Below are positions 16,811 to 25,732 of a DNA stretch of 64,000 nucleotides, in pieces. Positions within the stretch are counted from its first letter, which is position 1. Every line of letters starts with the position of its first letter. Under the pieces are notes generated by a model that was not told where the DNA came from, did no database searches, and was given only the letters and a program-made list of their open reading frames with translations. The stretch comes from Pseudomonadota bacterium (GTDB taxonomy: Bacteria > Pseudomonadota > Alphaproteobacteria > Reyranellales > Reyranellaceae). The DNA lies in assembly GCA_018242505.1 (NCBI GenBank), contig JAFEBU010000073.1, forward strand, positions 186,001-250,000. Direction: 5' to 3'. The translations under genes were made by a program, and so were the position numbers.

Positions 16811-18007
16811 TCAGGCGATCTTCACCAGCGTGAACTTGCCACCCTTGATCTGCTCGTAGCGGAACTTGCAGTCGACAATATCGCCCTTGTCGTCGAAGTC
16901 GCATGGGCCGGATGCGCCGCTGTAGTCGACCTTTTGGCCGGCCGCGATCGCTTTCAGCCCGTCGACGGCATTGTCGACCGTCTTCCCGCCACCCTGCGAC
17001 ACCTTGCGGATATTGTCTTTGATGGCGGATCCCGTCGCGGCCTTGGCTTCGGCAATCGCCATCAGCACGAGATTGGCGTGATCGTAGACCTGACAGGTAT
17101 AGGGATCAGGATTGGCAAGACCCGTCACCTTCTTGACCCGATCATAGGCGCCGCTGCCCTCGTCCGGCGATGGCGAATAGGTGTAGACGCCTTCGACGAT
17201 TTCCGGTTGGCCGATCTGGTCGACCAGCTTCTGGTTGATGGAATAGCCGAAGCCGATGATCTTGCCTTTGTAGCCAGCGCGATAGATGTCCTTCAGGAGC
17301 ACGACCGTATCGGTCGTGTAGCCGGCGGCGAAAATCATATCCGGGTTGGACCGCAGCACCTGGTCGACCTCCGTGCGATAGGTCGTCTTCTTGTCGTCAT
17401 ACACCAGGCCCTGGTGCGTGCCGCCAGCCTTGGAGACGAGCTTGCCCATCAGATCGAAGGTCGTCTGGGTGAAGGGCGTCTGCGGAATCATGGTGTAGAT
17501 CTTTCGCGCGCCCAGCGAGAGCATGAATTCGCCCGAGCGTGCGACCTGCAGCGTCGAATTGGGCTGGGTGCGCACCAGGAATCCTTGGTGGGGCAGTTGC
17601 GTGATCGAGTCGGCACCCGACACGGTGCAGAGGAAGGTCTTGCTCTCCCAGCAAAGCGGTGCGACGGCCGTCGTCACCGACGACGCCCATGTCCCCATGA
17701 TGGCCGCCACCTTGTCGACGTCGATCAGCTTGCGGGCGGCGCGGACGCCGGCGTCCGGATTTGTCTGGTCGTCTTCGCTGATAAGTTGCACCTTGCGGCC
17801 AAGAACGCCACCGGCGGCATTCACGTCCTCGACGACCGATGCAGCCACCTTGGCCATGACCGGGCCGTAAGGTCCCCCCGCGCCCGTGAGCGGCGTCAGG
17901 GTCGCGATCTTGATCGGATCAGACTGCGCCCGCAGGACAGCCGGAGCTGCAAAAGCCGCCACGCCCGACAGAAGAGCTGTGCGACGACCGAAAGCAATGC
18001 GTGTCAT
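16811..18007 (-). CDS. HAAT-family ABC transporter substrate-binding protein
   Basis: 398 aa, periplasmic-binding fold type I. The N-terminus GRRTALLSGVAAFAAPAVLRAQ is a twin-arginine-like export signal. The mature part begins PIKIATLTPLTGAGGPYGPV, the usual Peripla_BP_6 opening, with DAGVRAARKLIDVDKVAAIMG and a cysteine pair in the C-terminal lobe (CDFDDKGDIVDC). Its start overlaps the livF stop (ATGA). It lies between the ATPase and permease genes instead of at an operon end. Ligand unknown; aromatic or branched-chain acids are possible given the divergent arylpyruvate oxidoreductase. Confidence 0.92.
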   Translation of the reverse strand: MTRIAFGRRTALLSGVAAFAAPAVLRAQSDPIKIATLTPLTGAGGPYGPVMAKVAASVVEDVNAAGGVLGRKVQLISEDDQTNPDAGVRAARKLIDVDKVAAIMGTWASSVTTAVAPLCWESKTFLCTVSGADSITQLPHQGFLVRTQPNSTLQVARSGEFMLSLGARKIYTMIPQTPFTQTTFDLMGKLVSKAGGTHQGLVYDDKKTTYRTEVDQVLRSNPDMIFAAGYTTDTVVLLKDIYRAGYKGKIIGFGYSINQKLVDQIGQPEIVEGVYTYSPSPDEGSGAYDRVKKVTGLANPDPYTCQVYDHANLVLMAIAEAKAATGSAIKDNIRKVSQGGGKTVDNAVDGLKAIAAGQKVDYSGASGPCDFDDKGDIVDCKFRYEQIKGGKFTLVKIA

Positions 18008-18753
18008 GAGAGTCCCTCTGTGTGGCGGTCGAGCATAGGCGGCACCTTGCCCCCGAGAAAGAGATCACGGACCGTCGGATCCGACGCCAGCTCCTCGGCC
18101 CGTCCCTCCCGCTCGGCACGGCCCTGGACCAGCACATAGGCGCGCGCCGAAACGGCCAGCGCTTCCATTGCATTCTGCTCGACCATCAGGATGGCAACGC
18201 CGCTTCGGTTCAGCGCGACGATCGTGCCGAACAAATCCTCGGCGGCACGGGGGCTGAGGCCGGCGGTAGGCTCGTCAAGCAGCAGAAGAGCCGGCGCGTT
18301 CATCAGCGCAATCGCCATGGCCAGGATCTGGCGCTGTCCGCCGCTCAGGGTGCGCGCCGCCGCCCGGCGCTTCTCTGCCAGCATCGGAAACCGTTCGTAG
18401 ATCTCGTCGCGGCGCGACCGGAGGTGAGCTGTATCGAGATAGCCGCCCATCTCGAGATTCTCGGCCACGGTCATGGCGCCGAAGACATTGCGTTCCTGCG
18501 GGACGAAGGCGAGACCGAGCCGGCTGATCGCAGGTGCGTCGAGGCCGGCGATCTCGCGATCGCCCAGGCGGACCTGCCCACTTCGCGGCCGCAGCAATCC
18601 GGCGATCAGCTTCAGGAGCGTCGACTTGCCCGCGCCGTTCGGGCCGATCAGGGAGACGATTTCGCCGCCGTCGACATGCACGGTCACCCCTTTCACGATC
18701 TCGTCGGCAGCGGCATAGCCTCCGCGCAAGTCCGAGACGCCGAGCAGCGTCAT
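18004..18753 (-). CDS. livF: ABC transporter ATP-binding protein (LivF)
   Basis: 249 aa. Walker A GPNGAGKST, Q-loop VPQERNVFGAMTVAENLEMGGYL, signature LSGGQRQ, Walker B LLLLDEPTAGLSP, and H-loop region replaced by the E-Q-N of VAILMVEQNAMEALAVSARAYVL, all typical of LivF. Cytosolic ATPase half that pairs with LivG. Start overlaps the livG stop. Confidence 0.94.
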   Translation of the reverse strand: MTLLGVSDLRGGYAAADEIVKGVTVHVDGGEIVSLIGPNGAGKSTLLKLIAGLLRPRSGQVRLGDREIAGLDAPAISRLGLAFVPQERNVFGAMTVAENLEMGGYLDTAHLRSRRDEIYERFPMLAEKRRAAARTLSGGQRQILAMAIALMNAPALLLLDEPTAGLSPRAAEDLFGTIVALNRSGVAILMVEQNAMEALAVSARAYVLVQGRAEREGRAEELASDPTVRDLFLGGKVPPMLDRHTEGLS

Positions 18754-19517
18754 GCCGCCCGCCGCCCGAGATAGGCTTCCCGGACTCGGGGATCGTTGCG
18801 GACGGCTTCGAAACTGCCTTCCGCCAGGACCCGCCCTTCCGCCATGACGATCACCGGATCGCAGAGCTCGGCGATGAAGCCCATGTCATGCTCGATCAGG
18901 AGCACGGAGACGCCACGCCTGGGCAGTTCCAGCAGCCGCTCACCGATCTCGTTGCGCAGTGTCGGATTGACGCCGGCGGTCGGCTCGTCGAGCAGGACGA
19001 GCTTGGGTTCGGCCATCAAGGCGCGACCGATCTCCAGAAGCTTCTTCTGGCCGCCGGAGAGCGCCATGGCCGGATTGTCGATCAGGCGGTCGAGCCGCAG
19101 GAATCGTGCCGTCTCCCAGGCGCGTTCGGCCAGCGCGGCTTCACGGTCGCGGGCGGCGCGTGTCCCCAGCACCGCCTGCCACAGGCTTTCGCCCGGCTGG
19201 TCTCGGCCATAGAGCATCAGGTGCTGGAACACCGAGAGCTTCGGAAAGCCACGGGCGACCTGGAAGGTGCGAACGAGGCCGGCACGACTCACCTTGTCAG
19301 GCGCAAGGCCGCCGATCTCCCGCCCCTCGAAGCGGATCGAGCCCGCATCCGGCGGCACCAGCCCGGACACGACGTTGAAGAGCGTCGTCTTGCCGGCGCC
19401 GTTCGGCCCGATGAGGCCGGTGATGCCGCCTGCCGGCACTGAGAAATCGACGCCACGCAGCACATCCAGCCCGTAGAAGGCACGCCGCAAGCCTTTGAGA
19501 TGGAGGAGCGTGGTCAA
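18750..19517 (-). CDS. livG: ABC transporter ATP-binding protein (LivG)
   Basis: 255 aa. Walker A GPNGAGKTT, the LivG-type insert VSRAGLVRTFQVARGFPKLSVFQHLMLYGRD, signature LSGGQKK, Walker B LVLLDEPTAGVNP, H-loop VLLIEHDMGFIAELCD and the C-terminal EAYLG. First of the transporter genes, 12 bp after the epimerase stop. The five transport genes plus GAF and ATPase genes are nearly all joined by 4-bp overlaps. Confidence 0.94.
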   Translation of the reverse strand: MTTLLHLKGLRRAFYGLDVLRGVDFSVPAGGITGLIGPNGAGKTTLFNVVSGLVPPDAGSIRFEGREIGGLAPDKVSRAGLVRTFQVARGFPKLSVFQHLMLYGRDQPGESLWQAVLGTRAARDREAALAERAWETARFLRLDRLIDNPAMALSGGQKKLLEIGRALMAEPKLVLLDEPTAGVNPTLRNEIGERLLELPRRGVSVLLIEHDMGFIAELCDPVIVMAEGRVLAEGSFEAVRNDPRVREAYLGRRAA

Positions 19518-19529
19518 TCCGGTCGCCAG

Positions 19530-20498
19530 TCACAGACCATTATAAGCCTTGAACCACTCTACGAACTTCGGGATGCCTTCTTCCACCGTGACTTTGGGTC
19601 TCCAGTCGAAATCCCGGACGGTTTCAGCGATATCGGCGGCAGTCTCCAGCATGTCTCCACGCTCACCGGGTCGGAGCTCGATCACAGCCTTCCTGCCGAG
19701 CGCCTTCTCGAACAGTTCGATGACATGGACGACCTCCTCGCTGCCCGCGGCCCCGAGGTTGTAAAGCCGGTGACTGGGCTCTGCGGTCGGCCTGTCGAGC
19801 ACGGCAAGCGTACCTGCCACGATATCGTCGATGTAGCTGAAGTCGCGCTTGGCGAACCCCAGGTGATAAAGCTTGATCGGCTGCCCCTCGTGGATCGCCT
19901 TGGCGAAGATCCATGGCGACATGTCCGGCCTTCCCCACGGCCCGTAGACGGTGAAGTACCGAAGGCCCGTCGCGCGCAATTTGTAGAGGTGCACATAGGT
20001 ATCGGTCATGAGCTCGCCTGACCGTTTGGTCGCGCCATAGACCGAAACCGGATGATCGACCCGATCAGCAGCGCTGAAGGGCAGCCGGGAATTGCCGCCG
20101 TAAACCGACGAGGAAGACGCATAGACGAAGTGCTTCAGACGGGAACATCGCTGGGCCAGTTCGAGTGCAGTCAAATGGCCCAGCACATTGGTCTGGACGT
20201 AGATATAAGGGTCCGCGATGGACTGGCGAACGCCGGGCTGGGCGGCCAGATGCACGATCCCGTCGATCTCGGGATGCTCCTCGGCCAGGGCCAGCATCGG
20301 TCCACGATCGGCGATGTCGAGCTCGAGGAAAGTGAAGGCCTTGTCGTCGCGCAACGGCTTCAAGCGGGCAAATTTCAGGACCGGATCGTAGTAGGGACTG
20401 AAATTGTCGATGCCGATGACGCGCTCGCCCCGTGCCAGCAAGGCCCGCGCCACCTGCGAGCCGACGAAGCCGGCAACACCGGTAATCAAAATGGTCAT
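19530..20498 (-). CDS. NAD-dependent epimerase/dehydratase, UDP-glucuronate 4-epimerase-like
   Basis: 322 aa extended SDR. NAD-binding GVAGFVGSQVARALL at the N-terminus, serine motif SSSSVYGG, catalytic YGATK, and the sugar-nucleotide region RYFTVYGPWGRPDMSPWIF that matches UDP-glucuronate/UDP-glucose 4-epimerases. The order LTALELAQRC..KHFVYASSSSVYG also fits that group. It would supply UDP-galacturonate for surface polysaccharide. It heads the minus-strand run although its function is unrelated to transport; the promoter must lie in 20499-20717, shared with the divergent oxidoreductase. Confidence 0.88.
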   Translation of the reverse strand: MTILITGVAGFVGSQVARALLARGERVIGIDNFSPYYDPVLKFARLKPLRDDKAFTFLELDIADRGPMLALAEEHPEIDGIVHLAAQPGVRQSIADPYIYVQTNVLGHLTALELAQRCSRLKHFVYASSSSVYGGNSRLPFSAADRVDHPVSVYGATKRSGELMTDTYVHLYKLRATGLRYFTVYGPWGRPDMSPWIFAKAIHEGQPIKLYHLGFAKRDFSYIDDIVAGTLAVLDRPTAEPSHRLYNLGAAGSEEVVHVIELFEKALGRKAVIELRPGERGDMLETAADIAETVRDFDWRPKVTVEEGIPKFVEWFKAYNGL

Positions 20499-20546
20499 GA
20501 ACGGAAAACTTGCCGCCGGACGAAAAGTGCGCGGGGCTGATTACAA

Positions 20547-20576
20547 CGTTTCAAGGCGAGACGGAACCTTGAAACG
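20547..20576. promoter_or_regulatory. Perfect 10-bp inverted repeat, candidate operator
   Basis: CGTTTCAAGG and CCTTGAAACG are separated by exactly 10 bp in the 219-bp divergent region between the epimerase/liv run and the indolepyruvate oxidoreductase gene. A third half-site-like TTGAAACG occurs at 20643-20650. Arm centres are 20 bp apart, about two helical turns, as expected for a dimeric or tetrameric regulator on one face of DNA. Without a U-tract it is less likely to be a terminator. Confidence 0.55.
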
Positions 20577-20717
20577 GCCTGCTCGATTCGAGTGGTGCAC
20601 ATTCAGCAAAACGTCTTTTTGCGCGACCACGCCCGTTCCCGATTGAAACGCGCAACATTCTGTCGCTACCGTCCCTATATAGGTGGTCAGGAAGAATAAT
20701 CGATCAGGGAGGTTGCC

Positions 20718-23700
20718 TTGCCCCAAACGGTGACCCTGGAAGACAAGTACGCACTTGAAAATGGGCGGGTTTATCTGACCGGCACGCAGGCCCTGGTCCG
20801 GTTGCCGATGATGCAACGCCAGCGCGACGTGGCGGCGGGCCTTAACACCGGCGGCTATATCAGCGGCTACCGCGGCTCCCCGCTCGGCGGGTTCGACCAG
20901 GCGCTGTGGCAGGCCAAGCGCTTCATTAAGAAGAACCACATCGAATTCCAGCCGGCGTTGAACGAGGACCTCGCAGCGACGGCCCTGTGGGGCACCCAGC
21001 AGATCCACCTCTATCCCGGCGCCCGCTACGATGGCGTCTACGGCATGTGGTACGGCAAGGGTCCGGGCGTCGACCGCTCCGGAGATGCTCTCAAGCATGC
21101 CAACTATGCCGGCACCTCCAGGCACGGTGGCGTGATCGCGCTGGCCGGCGACGACCACATGGCCAAGTCGTCGACGCTTGCCCATCAAAGCGAGCCCGCC
21201 TTCATGGCCGCCGGCATCCCGGTCATCCATCCGGCCAGCGTGCAGGAATATCTCGACCTCGGCCTGCATGCGTTCGCAATGTCGCGCTATTCGGGCCTCT
21301 GGATTGGCTTCAAGGTGTTGAGCGAGACGGTCGATTCGTCGGCGTCCGTCCATATCGATCCGCATCGTGTCGAGATCCATACGCCGACCGATTTCATCCT
21401 GCCGCCGGAGGGCGTTCATATCCGCTGGCCGGACGAATGGCTGGGCCAGGAAAAGCGGCTGGTCACGCTGAAGCATCCGGCCGCACTCGCCTACTGGCGC
21501 GCCAACCGGCTCGACCGCATGATGCTGGGCCGGCCCGACGCGCGGTTCGGCATCGTCACCGTCGGCAAGTCCTATCTCGATGTCCGCCAGGCGCTGGACG
21601 AGCTTGGCCTTGACGAGGCGGAAGCCGAACGGCTGGGCATCGCCATCTACAAGGTTGGCCTGGTGTGGCCGCTCGAAACCCGGGGCGCCGTCGCCTTCAG
21701 TGAAGGCAAACGCGAGATCCTGGTGGTCGAGGAGAAACGGCCGCTGATCGAGCAGCAGCTCAAGGATGCGCTGTTCAATGCACCTGCGGATCGTCGCCCC
21801 GTGGTGATCGGCAAGACGGACGAACGCGGCCAGCCCCTTCTCAAGTCCGACGGCGAGCTGACGCCGTTCGAGATCGCCTCCGCTCTTGTTGCGCGGCTGG
21901 GGCTCGACGCGCTCAGCGCGCAGACCCGTCAACGCTTCGAAGGCCTGCAGCGACGTGCCGGCCGCCAGGTGCGCAACGAAGCCGGCGTGGCGCGCGTGCC
22001 CTACTTCTGCTCCGGCTGCCCGCACAACAGTTCGACCAAGGTGCCTGACGGGTCGATGGCGATGGCCGGCATCGGCTGCCATACGCTGGCGATCGGCATG
22101 GAGCGCAACACCAAGACCTTCACCCACATGGGCGCGGAGGGCGCCTCCTGGGTCGGCGCCAGCCATTTCACCGATACGCCGCATGTCTTCCAGAACCTGG
22201 GCGACGGCACCTATTTCCACTCGGGCTATCTCGCGATCCGTCAGGCGATCGCCACCAATACCAACATCACCTACAAGATCCTCTATAATGACGCCGTTGC
22301 CATGACCGGCGGCCAGCCGCACGACGGCAACGTCCACCCATGGACGATCAGCCAACAGGTCCATGCCGAGGGCGCGCGCCGCATCGCGCTGGTGAGCGAC
22401 GATCCATACAAATATCCCACTGGCACACCGTGGGCGCCCGGCGTCACGTTCCATCACCGCGACAAGCTCGACGAGGTCCAGCGCGAGCTGCGTGACTGGA
22501 AGGGCGTGTCGGTCCTGATCTACGACCAGACCTGCGCTGCCGAGAAACGCCGACGCCGCAAGCGCGGCACCTACCCCGATCCGGCCAGGCGTGCCTTCAT
22601 CAACGAGGCCGTCTGCGAGGGCTGCGGCGATTGCTCGGTGCAATCCAACTGCCTCTCCGTCACTCCGGTCGAAACCGAGTTCGGCACCAAGCGGGCGATC
22701 GACCAATCGTCCTGCAACAAGGACTTCTCCTGCCTGAATGGTTTCTGCCCCAGCTTCGTGACGGTCGAAGGCGGCCGCGTACGCCACGGCAAGGCCCAGG
22801 CGGACACGTCTGCACCGGCGATCGCCGAGCCGCCGCTTCCCGACGCGCCGAGATTGCCGTCTGTCGATGACAAGCCTTATGGCGTGCTGATCACGGGCAT
22901 CGGTGGAACCGGCGTTGTGACGATCGGTGCTCTCATGGGCATGGCTGCCCATATCGAAGGCAAGGGCGCAACCGTGCTCGACCAGCTCGGCATGGCGCAG
23001 AAGGGTGGCGCGGTCATCAGTCATGTCCGCATCGGCGCTTCGCCCGAATCCTTGCATGCCGTCCGGCTTGCCGCCGGCGGCGCCGATCTGCTGCTGGGAT
23101 GCGACCTGATCGTAAGCGCAAGCCCCGATGCGCTCGCCAAGCTCGAACCCGGCGTTTCCCGCGCAATCGTCAACACGCACGAGACCATCACCGGCGAGTT
23201 CACGCGCCATCCCGACCTCGCCTTCCCGTCGAACACGCTGCGTCTGTCGATCGAGGCGGCGGCTGGCGCCGGCGCCTGCGATTTCCTCGAAGCGACGAAG
23301 CTCGCCACCGGTCTGATGGGCGATTCGATCGCGACCAACCTCTTCATGCTGGGATACGCCTATCAGAAAGGCTTGATCCCGCTCGGCCACCAGGCGCTCG
23401 AACAAGCCATCGAGCTGAATGGGGCGGCGGTGCCGATGAATCTCGCCGCCTTCCGCTGGGGCCGCCGTGCGGCGACCGATCGCGGCGCCGTCGAACGACT
23501 CGTGGCGCCGCCTGCCGAGGGCAACGTCGTCGCCTTTGCCCGCCCCGCCGTGACGCTCGACGAGATCGTGGCATCGCGCATGAGACTGCTCACCGAGTTT
23601 CAGAATTCGGCTCTGGCCCGACGCTACCAGACGCTGGTCGAGAAGGTGCGCCTGGCCGAACAGAAAATCCTGCCCGGCGAGAGCGGCCTTGCCGAGGCAG

Positions 23701-24212
23701 TCGCCCGCAATTTTGCCAAGCTGCTCGCCTACAAGGACGAGTACGAGGTGGCCCGGCTCTACGCCGATGCGGCCTTTGCCGCCCGGCTCGACCGGCAGTT
23801 CGAGGGTGACTACAAGCTCAAATTCCACCTCGCGCCGCCGCTGCTGGCACGCCGCGATCCCAGGACAGGCCATCTGGTGAAGCAGGAATTCGGCCCGTGG
23901 ATGTTGCCGGCCTTCCGCCTGCTGGCGAAGTTGAAGTTCCTGCGCGGCACGGCCTTCGATCCGTTCGGCCGTACCGACGAGCGCAAGCAGGAGCGCGCAT
24001 TGATCGGCGAATACGAACGGCTGATCGACGAGTTGCTGGCCGGCCTTGCCCCGATGAACCATGCACTCGCCGTCAAGCTTGCCTCGACACCGGATGACAT
24101 CCGCGGCTATGGCCACGTCAAGCAGGCTCACCTCGCAAAGGCCAAGCAGAAGGAGACCGACCTGCTCGCCCAGTGGCGCCATCCCGCGACCCTCAAGCAC
24201 GCCGCCGAGTAG
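20718..24212 (+). CDS. Single-chain indolepyruvate ferredoxin oxidoreductase family protein
   Basis: 1164 aa, TTG start with AGGGAGG 5 nt upstream. Order: N-terminal pyrimidine-binding 2-oxoacid oxidoreductase domain (residues about 30-430); a ThDP/Mg domain with GDGTYFHSG and NDAVAMTGGQ near 495-530; a ferredoxin-like cysteine region near 632-680 (CEGCGDC, then Cys-rich SSCNKDFSCLNGFC); and a gamma-type domain from about 720 (GVLITGIGGTGVVTIGALMG). This fused IorA-IorB arrangement oxidatively decarboxylates arylpyruvates or branched 2-oxoacids to acyl-CoA. The divergent amino-acid-type transporter may feed the same pathway. Confidence 0.92.
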   Translation: MPQTVTLEDKYALENGRVYLTGTQALVRLPMMQRQRDVAAGLNTGGYISGYRGSPLGGFDQALWQAKRFIKKNHIEFQPALNEDLAATALWGTQQIHLYPGARYDGVYGMWYGKGPGVDRSGDALKHANYAGTSRHGGVIALAGDDHMAKSSTLAHQSEPAFMAAGIPVIHPASVQEYLDLGLHAFAMSRYSGLWIGFKVLSETVDSSASVHIDPHRVEIHTPTDFILPPEGVHIRWPDEWLGQEKRLVTLKHPAALAYWRANRLDRMMLGRPDARFGIVTVGKSYLDVRQALDELGLDEAEAERLGIAIYKVGLVWPLETRGAVAFSEGKREILVVEEKRPLIEQQLKDALFNAPADRRPVVIGKTDERGQPLLKSDGELTPFEIASALVARLGLDALSAQTRQRFEGLQRRAGRQVRNEAGVARVPYFCSGCPHNSSTKVPDGSMAMAGIGCHTLAIGMERNTKTFTHMGAEGASWVGASHFTDTPHVFQNLGDGTYFHSGYLAIRQAIATNTNITYKILYNDAVAMTGGQPHDGNVHPWTISQQVHAEGARRIALVSDDPYKYPTGTPWAPGVTFHHRDKLDEVQRELRDWKGVSVLIYDQTCAAEKRRRRKRGTYPDPARRAFINEAVCEGCGDCSVQSNCLSVTPVETEFGTKRAIDQSSCNKDFSCLNGFCPSFVTVEGGRVRHGKAQADTSAPAIAEPPLPDAPRLPSVDDKPYGVLITGIGGTGVVTIGALMGMAAHIEGKGATVLDQLGMAQKGGAVISHVRIGASPESLHAVRLAAGGADLLLGCDLIVSASPDALAKLEPGVSRAIVNTHETITGEFTRHPDLAFPSNTLRLSIEAAAGAGACDFLEATKLATGLMGDSIATNLFMLGYAYQKGLIPLGHQALEQAIELNGAAVPMNLAAFRWGRRAATDRGAVERLVAPPAEGNVVAFARPAVTLDEIVASRMRLLTEFQNSALARRYQTLVEKVRLAEQKILPGESGLAEAVARNFAKLLAYKDEYEVARLYADAAFAARLDRQFEGDYKLKFHLAPPLLARRDPRTGHLVKQEFGPWMLPAFRLLAKLKFLRGTAFDPFGRTDERKQERALIGEYERLIDELLAGLAPMNHALAVKLASTPDDIRGYGHVKQAHLAKAKQKETDLLAQWRHPATLKHAAE

Positions 24213-24262
24213 TGAACAAGCACCAGACTGGTCAAAACAAGACGAACCGCCTAGAAGGGCGC

Positions 24263-24610
24263 ATGCGCTTTCGACTCGTGGCTTCGGCCGTAGCCGCCTT
24301 CACTCTCGGTGCCTGTGCACCGGCCTACGAAGATGGTCACCTCTCTCGCTCGATCAATCAGCAACGCGTCGCTCGCGATTCCTGCCTTTCATCCGAGGCA
24401 AGTTCGCTCGACGACGGGCGTTCCGCACCGGAGATCGTCGCCCAGGCTGCGTCCAACGCCTGCACCGCCCAGAATGACCGGCTGATCCAGCTTATGGCGA
24501 CAATGGATCGTAGCGGCGAATCGCAGATCACGGCTGCCGTCCGCAAGGAGTCGGTCGTCAAGGCGACATCCTACGTCCTCAGCGGTCGGGCGCAGGCCGG
24601 CAACCGATAA
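24263..24610 (+). CDS. Small putative lipoprotein
   Basis: 115 aa from ATG 24263 (AGAAGGG just upstream). The signal peptide FRLVASAVAAFTLGAC has a lipobox L-G-A-C, so the mature protein is lipid-anchored at about Cys17. The rest is helical and polar with two more cysteines (RDSCLSSEASS and SNACTAQNDR), which could form a disulfide. No family recognised. It starts 50 bp after the oxidoreductase stop and may be cotranscribed. Confidence 0.7.
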   Translation: MRFRLVASAVAAFTLGACAPAYEDGHLSRSINQQRVARDSCLSSEASSLDDGRSAPEIVAQAASNACTAQNDRLIQLMATMDRSGESQITAAVRKESVVKATSYVLSGRAQAGNR

Positions 24611-24613
24611 ACG

Positions 24614-25060
24614 TCAGCGTGGCACCACGCGCTTGGAGCGCAGCACCGCCGCCTGCCCTTCCTGCGCCGATACTTCCTTGATCGCGCAGCTCGGCCCCCA
24701 AAGACCGCCGATCATTGCGATCTCGACATAGCGTGTCTCGCCGGATGCGATGTTGATCTGGCGGTCCGTGACATTGTCGGTCTTGCACGTCAGGTCGATC
24801 GGACCGGGTGGGCCTTCGAGACGCATGTACGTGTTCGAGGCAAGGGCGGCATGATAGCCGCTGGCCACGCCGACATCGACGGTCTTGGCGAGCGCCATCC
24901 AACCGGGCCGATAGACATAGACCGCGCCTGAGCCTGAAGCGGGCGGGTCGAACCGCTTCCCCGCCTGGTCGGCTTGAAGGTCGGCTGTCGGTACGGTGGC
25001 GCAGGCGGCAAGCGCCATCATCAAATTCGGCACCAGGACCGCCAAGACAAGTCGATTCAT
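24614..25060 (-). CDS. Lipoprotein with DUF2846-like domain
   Basis: 148 aa. Signal peptide RLVLAVLVPNLMMALAAC with lipobox L-A-A-C. The mature part contains GSGAVYVYRPGWMALAKTVDV, then GETRYVEIAM and a C-terminal VLRSKRVV. The A-x-(I/V)-Y-V-(F/Y)-R-P opening of the domain is typical of DUF2846 (PF11008) lipoproteins, whose function is unknown. Convergent with the preceding small lipoprotein gene with 3 bp between the stops. Confidence 0.75.
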   Translation of the reverse strand: MNRLVLAVLVPNLMMALAACATVPTADLQADQAGKRFDPPASGSGAVYVYRPGWMALAKTVDVGVASGYHAALASNTYMRLEGPPGPIDLTCKTDNVTDRQINIASGETRYVEIAMIGGLWGPSCAIKEVSAQEGQAAVLRSKRVVPR

Positions 25061-25200
25061 GGATGGACTCCTCGCCTATCAGGAAAGCCATGCGCTTCCT
25101 TGGGGGCGAATTCGCGGCGGATTGAGGGAAAACGCCATTCGAGCAACAAACTCGCCAGGGGAACGTTGCTCCGACGGCCAATCTTCACAAAGGGGATGCG

Positions 25201-25391
25201 ATGCCATCGAAAAAGCGACCTCCCCGGAGGCCCGGCGCAAGGTCGACGAGAAGCTGGATCAGGCCCTGAAGGACACATTTCCGGCAAGCGACCCTGTCGC
25301 CATCGCCGAGCCGTCACCCGACGAATCATCCGACCGTGCCCATAACAAGGATCGGAAATCCAAGACCGGGCGCAAACGCTCGCTGGGCTAG
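25201..25391 (+). pseudogene. Small DTFPASDP-motif protein, apparent frameshift
   Basis: A good start (ATG 25201 with AAAGGGG 5 nt upstream) reads MPSKK and then leaves the family frame. The frame that matches a widespread small proteobacterial protein (EARRKVDEKLDQALKDTF, PASDPVAIAEPSPDE) has no start with an SD. Adding one A to the five-A run at 25210-25214 joins them into about 63 residues: MPSKKATSPEARRKVDEKLD and on. The D-x-A-L-x-D-T-F-P-A-S-D-P-V motif is strongly conserved in these uncharacterised proteins. A pseudogene or a homopolymer error. Confidence 0.6.
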
Positions 25392-25732
25392 TATTTTATT
25401 GGGCCGATCCGCTGCCACCACTGACGGTCGGATGGAGGCCAGCCACGCGCCTCCATGCAACTCGCAATGAGGCGGTCGGCGGATTTGGTATCGCCATAGG
25501 CATCCATTTGTGCCGGCAACGCGCCTTGCCCGTAGCGATCGCGCTCACCCTGGAAGACATCGCGGCGGCTGGCATCGACCCGTCGCCGCGCCTTCAAGTC
25601 CTCGTCGACCTGGGCGGCACAGATCGAACGGTCCTTGTCGTATTTCTCGGGGTTTTTGGCCCGGGCATCGTCCGCAGGCTGGTTGCAGCCAGCCAGAAGC
25701 AAGGCCAGAGCGGCGAACGCTGCCCTCCTCAC
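25388..25732 (-). CDS. Putative lipoprotein
   Basis: 114 aa. Short signal peptide RRAAFAALALLLAGC with lipobox L-A-G-C; charged mature region (NPEKYDKDRSICAAQVDEDL) and a C-terminal CMEARGWPP.DRQWWQRIG tail that resembles the C-x-x-x-x-G-(W/Y) ending of small alphaproteobacterial lipoproteins. Its ATG overlaps the alaS stop by 4 bp, so it is translationally coupled to alaS. Function unknown. Confidence 0.75.
   Translation of the reverse strand: MRRAAFAALALLLAGCNQPADDARAKNPEKYDKDRSICAAQVDEDLKARRRVDASRRDVFQGERDRYGQGALPAQMDAYGDTKSADRLIASCMEARGWPPSDRQWWQRIGPIKY

Noticed and set aside
20541..24200. Open frame of about 1,219 codons antisense to the indolepyruvate oxidoreductase gene
   Set aside because: It mirrors the third-position GC bias of the real gene. 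Composition is rich in Arg, His and Gly with no domain, and the sense frame carries all conserved motifs.
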